A stretch of 39,551 bases of DNA from Chitinophaga pinensis (lineage in GTDB: Bacteria > Bacteroidota > Bacteroidia > AKYH767-A > OLB10): positions 1 through 39,551 of the forward strand of contig CALQOD010000015.1 in NCBI GenBank assembly GCA_943332105.1, read 5' to 3'. The translations under genes were made by a program, and so were the position numbers. Positions 1 through 5,752 of the stretch are shown one piece after another (within the stretch, counting starts at the first letter, position 1; each line of letters begins with the position of its first letter). The notes beneath the pieces are model-generated. The model was not told where the DNA came from. It was given only the letters and a program-made list of their open reading frames with translations, and made no database searches.

Positions 1-1883
1 ACATTGTTTACTGTATCTACACCTGCCGTTTTAAATTGGCCGCAAACATATAAATCGTTGCAATGAAAATCCATATCATATACAACCGATGAAAAATTAC
101 CCAGTCCTCCGCCTACAACTTGCCAGTTTATTCCATCAAACTTTGCTATGTGATACATCAAACCTACATTATAACCTAGCGTAAATAATCCACCGATATA
201 TACTTCATCACTTGGAGAAATAGCGATGCACGTAACTGTATTATCTACACCTGATCCAACAGACGACCAAACATTTCCATCATACTTTCCAATATGCTTT
301 GCAGCAGCACCACCAATAGTAGTAAATACTCCTCCTGCATATAAAATCCCATTCGAATCAAATTTGATATCACGTACTAGTCCGTTTGTAAGACCACCTA
401 TAGGAATCCAATTGCTGCCATTGTATTTTACAATATTGTTTGCAGGCCCAGAGCCAATAGCGGAGAAATCGCCACCCACATATAATTCGTTGTTATGTAC
501 CTCTAACGAATACACTCTATAATTAACACCGTTGGGAACTTCTACCCATTGCGTTCCATTCCATTTCATCACATATACCCCTGCTAACGTTGATGGATGT
601 GTGAAGTCGCCACCAGCATATAAAGTGTCCTGATAAAAGATTAAATCATTGATGTTATTAATGATTAATCCTCCTTGTAAAGCATCCCATTGAGATCCGT
701 TCCATTTTACAACTTTGTTTACGATGATTCCACCAGCTTGTGTAAAAGCTCCTCCTGCATAAACGGTATCGTTATGGACCAAAACAGCATTTACATTTCC
801 ATTCATTCCGTTTCCTGTTGGTAGCCAAGTATTATTTTTTCTGATAGCTATATTGTGATAATCAAAGGGACCAGGGAATACACTGTAATATCCTCCTGCC
901 AGCTCACAAAAACTATTTACTTCAACTGCCGAAACCTCCATATTTAAATCAGCGCCTTCATTTTTCCAAGTAGTGCCATCCCACTTTCCAACTTTGTTGA
1001 TACTCACGCTACCGCAGGTAGTAAAATTTCCTCCTATGTAAATGTTATTATTGTAGCTGGTAATATCGTTAACTGGGGCGTCAAAATAATTTCCTAAACG
1101 GGTAAAGGCATTGCCGTTATACTTGAATACTGCATTTTGCCATAAGCCACCTTGATAACTGGAATTAGCCGCAATATAAAGGTCGTTGTTAATGTTTGTC
1201 ATGCTAACAGTACCACCAATTGCATAACCAGCGGTATTAGGTATCGACCATGATGTGCCATTCCACTTCGCAAATCCGTTCGCTAAAAATCCTCCAACAT
1301 TGGTCATGTTTCCACCAACGTAAACGGAAGTGCCTATTACTTTCACAGCAAAAGGATAATCGCTTGTGACATTAGCTGCACCACTACCCAAAGCCGACCA
1401 TGTAGTTCCGTTATACTTTGCGATTCCGTTTACGGTCACTCCATTCATCGTTGGGAAATTGCCTACTGCATAAATATTCCCTGCTGCATCAAAATCCAAA
1501 TCAAAAACTGAATAGCCCGCAGCATTACCGATTATACTCCAGGTATTATTCCATCGATACACATATCCATCAGATAAAACATATACCACGCCATTGCGCA
1601 CTTTAATTACTCTTCCGTTATAAGGCATGTTTACCGTATCAGGGAAAGCAGACCAACTATTGCCATCAAAGCGGGCTATGCGTGGCGACTTATAGCTACC
1701 CGTAATAGTAGTGAATGATCCAAGCACATATACATAGGGGGAGTCGGTAGCCATTGACCATACGATACCTTCTACACCTGGTGCGTTAAAACCATTTTTC
1801 CAATTATCGTTAAGAGAGGGATTCCCGAAAGAAGAAAGGCAAAATAATAAAATACCGGTAAGAAGAAATAACTTATTTTTCAT
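1..1883 (-). CDS. Secreted beta-propeller-like repeat protein (partial, C-terminus outside window)
   Basis: An uninterrupted reading frame runs from ATG at 1883-1881 to the left edge, giving 627 residues without a stop. It begins with a signal peptide (MKNKLFLLTGILLFCLSSFG), so the product is exported. The rest is a string of units of about 40-60 residues with recurring 'KWNGTxW', 'G.G...V' and 'YVGGNFT' or 'YAGGDFT' motifs. This is the pattern of secreted Bacteroidota propeller proteins (kelch-like or delta-60-like repeats). The family usually ends in a T9SS sorting domain, which would lie beyond the window, so that part is inference. No enzyme motif is visible. The function is probably cell-surface or extracellular binding, but it is unknown. 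The gene is divergent from the tRNA-Asn unit. Confidence 0.85.
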   Translation of the reverse strand, partial: MKNKLFLLTGILLFCLSSFGNPSLNDNWKNGFNAPGVEGIVWSMATDSPYVYVLGSFTTITGSYKSPRIARFDGNSWSAFPDTVNMPYNGRVIKVRNGVVYVLSDGYVYRWNNTWSIIGNAAGYSVFDLDFDAAGNIYAVGNFPTMNGVTVNGIAKYNGTTWSALGSGAANVTSDYPFAVKVIGTSVYVGGNMTNVGGFLANGFAKWNGTSWSIPNTAGYAIGGTVSMTNINNDLYIAANSSYQGGLWQNAVFKYNGNAFTRLGNYFDAPVNDITSYNNNIYIGGNFTTCGSVSINKVGKWDGTTWKNEGADLNMEVSAVEVNSFCELAGGYYSVFPGPFDYHNIAIRKNNTWLPTGNGMNGNVNAVLVHNDTVYAGGAFTQAGGIIVNKVVKWNGSQWDALQGGLIINNINDLIFYQDTLYAGGDFTHPSTLAGVYVMKWNGTQWVEVPNGVNYRVYSLEVHNNELYVGGDFSAIGSGPANNIVKYNGSNWIPIGGLTNGLVRDIKFDSNGILYAGGVFTTIGGAAAKHIGKYDGNVWSSVGSGVDNTVTCIAISPSDEVYIGGLFTLGYNVGLMYHIAKFDGINWQVVGGGLGNFSSVVYDMDFHCNDLYVCGQFKTAGVDTVNN

Positions 1884-2128
1884 TGTGAATGTTGTTTTGG
1901 AATTACGAAAATAAAACAAACGTTCAATTCATTACGCGTGAAAAGCATTCTGTTAAATCCATGAAACGTTTACGGAAATAAAAATGATTTTTGATTTATC
2001 AAAAAAACGGATAATTATTAGATTGAGGAGCAAATGCTAGGAGATTTGGCAAAACACGATAATAAACAGAGGCTTAGTAAATCCAAACAACTAAAAACCA
2101 GCTTTTTAAAAAAACAAGTACAAACCAT
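1884..2128. other. Intergenic region upstream of the tRNA-Asn unit
   Basis: This AT-rich stretch lies between the start of the left-edge gene and the tRNA promoter. I see no convincing gene. A TATTTTCG box (on the minus strand, at 1906-1913) could be part of the promoter for the left-edge gene, but no matching -33 box was found. Confidence 0.5.
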
Positions 2129-2159
2129 TTTGTTAATTAAAAATCTAGGTGTATTTTTG
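2129..2159 (+). promoter_or_regulatory. Bacteroidota-type sigma promoter for tRNA-Asn
   Basis: A TTTG box at 2129-2132 is separated by 19 bp from TATTTTTG at 2152-2159. This matches the Bacteroidota housekeeping consensus (TTTG, about 19 nt, TAnnTTTG). Transcription would start near 2165 and run through a leader of about 135 nt into tRNA-Asn. Confidence 0.7.
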
Positions 2160-2165
2160 CCGTCC

Positions 2166-2301
2166 GTTGTAGAAATGCTCGTTCTTATAATACTACAACA
2201 AAGTTCCCACCCGAACACGTGTTTTAGTCCCGATTGTAAACATCGGGATAGCTAGAGCCGGAAACGATGTTCTTCTCCTTGTCAGGCAAAGAGAAGAGTA
2301 T
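2166..2301 (+). ncRNA. Structured leader between promoter and tRNA-Asn (candidate small RNA)
   Basis: Several inverted repeats lie between the consensus promoter and the tRNA. They are a 7-bp stem 2166-2172 with 2193-2199, a perfect 7-bp hairpin TCCCGAT/ATCGGGA at 2228-2248, and a TCTTCTC/GAGAAGA pair just before the tRNA. The leader could simply be trimmed from the tRNA precursor, could be a dispersed palindromic repeat, or could make a separate small RNA. No known RNA family was recognised. Confidence 0.3.
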
Positions 2302-2375
2302 TCCTTCTTAGCTCAGCTGGTTAGAGCACATGACTGTTAATCATGGGGTCCCTGGTTCGAGTCCAGGAGAGGGAG
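2302..2375 (+). tRNA. tRNA-Asn (anticodon GTT)
   Basis: A full cloverleaf of 74 nt is visible. The acceptor stem TCCTTCT pairs with AGAGGGA, the D stem GCTC with GAGC, the anticodon stem CATGA with TCATG around loop CTGTTAA (GTT at 2336-2338), and the T stem CCTGG with CCAGG around TTCGAGT. The discriminator base is G and the 3' CCA is not encoded. A terminator follows 9 nt later. The last 17 nt of the gene plus the next two bases recur 2 kb downstream in a tandem repeat. Confidence 0.96.
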
Positions 2376-2384
2376 CGTTCATAG

Positions 2385-2418
2385 ACAGGAGGTCATTTTT
2401 GACCTCCTGTTTTGTTTT
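2385..2418 (+). terminator. Intrinsic terminator after tRNA-Asn
   Basis: A perfect 10-bp stem, 2385-2394 paired with 2401-2410, has a 6-nt loop (ATTTTT) and is followed by TTTGTTTT. It sits 9 nt after the tRNA. Confidence 0.9.
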
Positions 2419-2766
2419 AATCAAGTCCTAAAGTATTGATATATCAGTAGTTTAATACCCTTTTTTAAAAGTAACAGGTTGTTGCAACTTTGGTTTTATA
2501 AAAAGAGAGTTTTTTCGGAATAGTTGCAAACAGTATTTCAATTCTATAGAATTATAGATTTACTGTTTATATATAAAATACGCCAACGAAAGAGTTATTC
2601 AAATAGTGGAATTTTTATGAGAATTAATTAACAGCCCATACAAAACAAATATGATACTTTGATTTTATGAAATAGTATCAATTATAAAATTGAATCTATT
2701 ATTTTTATCAGATAAAGAATTTAAAGTATATAAATTAGTATTTTTAATCATTCAAAAATCTCCCTA
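2419..2766. other. AT-rich intergenic region upstream of the seven-repeat gene
   Basis: No gene is seen. It must hold the promoter of the T9SS gene at 2767. A near-consensus -7 element TATTTTTA lies at 2739-2746, with no clear -33 partner. Confidence 0.5.
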
Positions 2767-4317
2767 ATGAAAAAACTATTTGCATTATTTCTTTTTACAA
2801 TTCTCCAATTATCTGTTTACGCACAACCATCAATCCAATGGCAGAAATGTTTAGGAGGGACAAGTAGTGAGGGAGCAACTTCAATTCAACAAACTACAGA
2901 TGGGGGATATATTCTGACTGGATGTACTAATTCAAATGATGGTGATGTAAGTGGAAAACATGGTGGTCAAGATGTTTGGGTTGTAAAATTAGATGTTACA
3001 GGAACTATTCAGTGGCATAAATGTTTAGGTGGAACATATTTTGACTTTGCAAGTTCAATACAACAAACCACAGACGGGGGGTATGTTTTGACAGGGTGTA
3101 CAAGCTCAAACACTGGAGATGTAAGTGGCAATCATGGATTACAAGATATTTGGGTTGTAAAGCTAAATAGTTCAGGAAGTATTCAGTGGCAGAAATGTTT
3201 AGGCGGAACAAGTGACGAAGGTGCAAACTCAATACAACAAACCACGGATGGAGGTTATGTTTTGACAGGGTATACTGAATCAAGTGATGGTGATGTGAGC
3301 GGTTTCCATGGTATAAGTTATGCTGATATTTGGGTTGTAAAATTGGATTGTTTAGGAACTATTCAGTGGCAGAAATGTTTAGGCGGAACAAATTTTGAAT
3401 ATGGTAGATATATCCAACAAACTTCGGATGGTGGATATATAATAGCAGGTCATACAACATCTAATGATGGAGATGTAATTGGAAATTATGGAGGAATGGA
3501 TTTTTGGGTTGTAAAAACAGATAGTTTAGGAGCTATTCAGTGGCAGAAATGTTTTGGTGGAACAAATGGTGAAGAGGCCTATGCTTTGAAACAAACCACC
3601 GATGGGGGATATACATTGACTGGATTTACTGCATCTGGCAATGGCAATGTTAGTGGGAATCACGGTGGTACTGATGTTTGGGTTGTGAAATTAGATAGTA
3701 TAGGAACTATTCAGTGGCAGAAATGTTTAGGCGGAACAAGTGACGAAGGTGCAAACTCAATACAACAAACAACGGATGGAGGTTATGTTTTGACAGGGTA
3801 TACAACCTCAAATAATGGAAATGTTAGTGGGAATCATGGTGGTGCTGATGTTTGGGTTGTAAAATTAGATAGTACAGGAACTATTCAGTGGCAGAAATGT
3901 CTCGGTGGAACAGACGCAAGCGGTGAAGGTGCAAGCTCAATACAACAAACTGCAGATGGAGGTTATATTCTGACGGGATATGCTACATCAAACGATGGAG
4001 ATGTGAGTGGAAATCATGGGGGTGTAGGTGATTATTGGGTTATTAAACTTTCTTCTACCGTTGGGATGAATGAGCTTTCTTCTATTACATCTTTAAATGT
4101 TTTCCCCAATCCCACCAACGATGAATTAAACATTCAAGTTGAGACCTCTGTCATTGGATCAACATATCAATTATCAGATATAATAGGAAGACCTATTACA
4201 ATAGGAATAATCACAGAAAAAGAATCAAGGATTTCACTTCAAGGTTTATCATCAGGAACATATCTATTTTCAATCGGTGATCAAATAAGAAAAACGTTGA
4301 AAGTGGTGAAGGAGTAA
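2767..4317 (+). CDS. Secreted seven-repeat protein with T9SS type A sorting domain
   Basis: The 516-residue product starts with a signal peptide (MKKLFALFLFTILQLSVYAQ). It then has seven near-identical units of about 58 residues, each with 'IQWQKCLGGT', 'QQTTDGGY', 'GDVSGNHGG' and 'WVVKLD' motifs. Seven such units could fold as a seven-bladed beta-propeller (inference). The last 80 or so residues (NVFPNPTNDEL to the end) form a T9SS type A C-terminal sorting domain, which directs export across the outer membrane and surface attachment in Bacteroidota. Repeats 3 and 6 share 94 of 95 bases, which suggests recent duplication or gene conversion. The gene lies between tRNA-Asn and repeated copies of the tRNA 3' end. 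Two strong terminators follow. The ligand is unknown. Confidence 0.9.
   Translation: MKKLFALFLFTILQLSVYAQPSIQWQKCLGGTSSEGATSIQQTTDGGYILTGCTNSNDGDVSGKHGGQDVWVVKLDVTGTIQWHKCLGGTYFDFASSIQQTTDGGYVLTGCTSSNTGDVSGNHGLQDIWVVKLNSSGSIQWQKCLGGTSDEGANSIQQTTDGGYVLTGYTESSDGDVSGFHGISYADIWVVKLDCLGTIQWQKCLGGTNFEYGRYIQQTSDGGYIIAGHTTSNDGDVIGNYGGMDFWVVKTDSLGAIQWQKCFGGTNGEEAYALKQTTDGGYTLTGFTASGNGNVSGNHGGTDVWVVKLDSIGTIQWQKCLGGTSDEGANSIQQTTDGGYVLTGYTTSNNGNVSGNHGGADVWVVKLDSTGTIQWQKCLGGTDASGEGASSIQQTADGGYILTGYATSNDGDVSGNHGGVGDYWVIKLSSTVGMNELSSITSLNVFPNPTNDELNIQVETSVIGSTYQLSDIIGRPITIGIITEKESRISLQGLSSGTYLFSIGDQIRKTLKVVKE
3181..3275 (+). repeat. Long intragenic direct repeat, copy A
   Basis: This 95-bp segment at the start of protein repeat 3 matches 3709-3803 at 94 of 95 positions. 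The offset is 528 bp, or three protein repeats. Confidence 0.9.
3709..3803 (+). repeat. Long intragenic direct repeat, copy B
   Basis: Partner of the repeat at 3181-3275. The single difference is CCACGG against CAACGG. It covers the start of protein repeat 6. Confidence 0.9.
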
Positions 4318-4370
4318 TTCAAAATAATTAAATAAATGTTGCAACTTCTGAAATAAAGGGGAGCTAAATT

Positions 4371-4409
4371 AAAAGACCTGATTCCATTGGAGTCAGGTCT
4401 TTTTGTTTT
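4371..4409 (+). terminator. Intrinsic terminator, tandem copy 1
   Basis: An 11-bp perfect stem, 4371-4381 with 4393-4403, can be extended inward to 15 pairs including one G-T pair, leaving a 3-nt loop. A T-rich tail follows. It lies 53 nt past the stop of the seven-repeat gene and probably ends its transcript. Confidence 0.88.
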
Positions 4410-4478
4410 CTACCCTTTTGAAGGGCGAGAAGTTTATCCTGAGCTTGTCGAAGGGAGTCCAGGAGAGGGAGCTAAATT

Positions 4479-4517
4479 AAAAGACCTGATTCCATTGGAG
4501 TCAGGTCTTTTTGTTTT
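4479..4517 (+). terminator. Intrinsic terminator, tandem copy 2
   Basis: Exact copy of the hairpin at 4371-4409, displaced by 108 bp. It is a second, backup terminator for the same transcript. Confidence 0.85.
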
Positions 4518-4581
4518 CTGCCATTTTGAAGGGCGAGAAGTTTATCCTGAGCTTGTCGAAGGGAGTCCAGGAGAGGGAGCG

Positions 4582-4989
4582 GTGAAGCCTTTTTAATTAC
4601 AGCCTGCAATTTGCCCCTTTTAACAATGAAATTCACTTGTTCAGGTAAAATAGCTTGATGAAAATGTTAGTTAATAGTTTATTTACTTAATAAATAGTAA
4701 TAAGACTAAACTAACCAACTATGATTGTTCTAAAGTCAATTATTAAAAAAGCGAAACAGCTGTTATCATTTAACTTGAATACAAGTCGTGCAGCAATAAC
4801 AATGCACCGACTACGCAATATGCAAATGAGTCGTAAAATAGTAAAGGCTTAGTCGTACCCAATATTTTTTATTGAATAAATTTTTTATCATCAGATTGGT
4901 AGTAAAGATGTCAAATTTATTTTTTTAGAATTAAATTATACTAAGAAAATTTGATTTGATGATGAAGAATAATTTAAGCATCTTGTTTA
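4582..4989. other. Intergenic region downstream of the tandem repeat
   Basis: This AT-rich region has no recognisable conserved gene. The only candidate is a short basic reading frame at 4721-4852. The region separates a plus-strand unit from the minus-strand FISUMP gene. Confidence 0.5.
4721..4852 (+). CDS. Possible 43-residue basic peptide
   Basis: ATG at 4721 opens 43 codons ending in TAG. The peptide (MIVLKSIIKKAKQLLSFNLN...) is rich in Lys and Arg, with an amphipathic N-terminal half and a basic C-terminal half (HRLRNMQMSRKIVKA). It has no signal peptide and no recognised family. It may be a real small protein, a gene fragment or chance. The ORF is short and the region is AT-rich, so support is weak. 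Confidence 0.2.
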   Translation: MIVLKSIIKKAKQLLSFNLNTSRAAITMHRLRNMQMSRKIVKA

Positions 4990-5667
4990 TTAATCTGCAA
5001 CGCATCTTATTGAGAACCCAGATGTTTTAAGATCATAATCTTTAATCAATAAAGAATCGTTGTTTTTGATATAATAATTAAATGCAGTATTAAAAGTTGA
5101 GTCGTCAGAACACCACCAACGCCCTTGAAGGCTTAGATTGGCAAAAACACCTGTGTATGTTCTAAATCCACTTCCTAAGGCAGAAAAATTATATAAATCG
5201 GAAGCTGCAATATTCGGCGACGCCCAGTTCGTAGTACCAATTTCTTTAAGAACACCTCCGTTTGAGTTAATAACTGAATTTAAGTCTATCCAATCCGAAT
5301 CATTTGCTACATGCGATCCAATTGGGCATATTGCTCTAGGATCAGTAATCGTTGCAAAATTGTATAAAAACCCATAAACACTACCCAATGCAGAATCGTT
5401 ATTATAAAAACAAAATGAGCCTACACTCGAATTTTGCCATTGTGTCCCAGATACAACGTACATAATACTATCTCCGTTATTGAATTTTTTAGTTTTTAAA
5501 TTAGTAGAAAACCAACATTTATTTCCAATAGTAACTGTTGAATAGCTATTACCAGAACCATCTATAAAGGAGGAGTTACTACAAGAGTTTAAATTGATTA
5601 TTTTATCATTTTCTTTTTTACATGAATAGAATAAAATAAAAATAATTGATAGGAAGAAATATCTCAT
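4990..5667 (-). CDS. FISUMP-domain lipoprotein
   Basis: This 225-residue product begins with a lipoprotein signal (MRYFFLSIIFILFYSC, lipobox ending at C16), so it should be anchored to a membrane by a lipid. Residues from about 35 on match the FISUMP pattern (Fibrobacter succinogenes major paralogous domain): 'DGSGNSYSTVTIGNKCWFSTNLKT', then 'YGFLYNFA', 'CPIGSHVANDSDW', 'LGSGFRT', 'GRWWCSDD' and 'GFSIRCV'. The two conserved W/C-rich blocks are present and the length is typical. The biochemical role of FISUMP proteins is not established. It lies 85 nt downstream of the adhesin gene on the same strand and may be the last gene of that operon. Confidence 0.85.
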   Translation of the reverse strand: MRYFFLSIIFILFYSCKKENDKIINLNSCSNSSFIDGSGNSYSTVTIGNKCWFSTNLKTKKFNNGDSIMYVVSGTQWQNSSVGSFCFYNNDSALGSVYGFLYNFATITDPRAICPIGSHVANDSDWIDLNSVINSNGGVLKEIGTTNWASPNIAASDLYNFSALGSGFRTYTGVFANLSLQGRWWCSDDSTFNTAFNYYIKNNDSLLIKDYDLKTSGFSIRCVAD

Positions 5668-5752
5668 ATTAATAATTTGACTTAAAAGTCTAAAAATTAA
5701 ACTTAGAAATAGTAGATTTAATATTAAAATATTAACAAAAAACTGTTTATAA

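Larger units (their letters stand above)
4359..4580 (+). repeat. 108-bp tandem duplication with tRNA-Asn 3'-end copies and terminators
   Basis: Two units (4359-4466 and 4467-4574) differ at about two positions, and a third partial unit begins at 4575 (GGGAGC). Each unit starts with GGGAGC, followed by a strong terminator hairpin. Then comes the sequence GAGCTTGTCGAAGG, which is similar to a repeat near 28333, and last an 18-nt copy of the tRNA-Asn 3' end (4455-4472 and 4563-4580). The order 'tRNA 3' end then terminator' suggests the unit derives from a tRNA-Asn gene with its own terminator. Confidence 0.92.

Noticed and set aside
226-522. A 98-codon plus-strand frame near the left edge
   Set aside because: It is antisense to the propeller-like gene that runs off the left edge.
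2018-2255. Overlapping open frames on both strands before tRNA-Asn
   Set aside because: They overlap each other, the consensus promoter and the structured leader, and have no recognisable protein features.
3005-3283. A 92-codon minus-strand frame with internal repeats
   Set aside because: Its repeats mirror the repeats of the T9SS protein on the plus strand.
4359-4580. A CRISPR array
   Set aside because: There are only two full units of 108 bp, with no spacer variation and no cas genes.
2302-4581. A complete integrated mobile island
   Set aside because: tRNA-end repeats are present, but there is no integrase, transposase or mobility gene in the interval, so I list it only as a hypothesis.
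4387-4596. A 69-codon open frame across the tandem repeat
   Set aside because: It is made only of the duplicated repeat (EGREVYPELVEG in each unit) and overlaps two strong terminators and tRNA-end copies, so it is not a gene.
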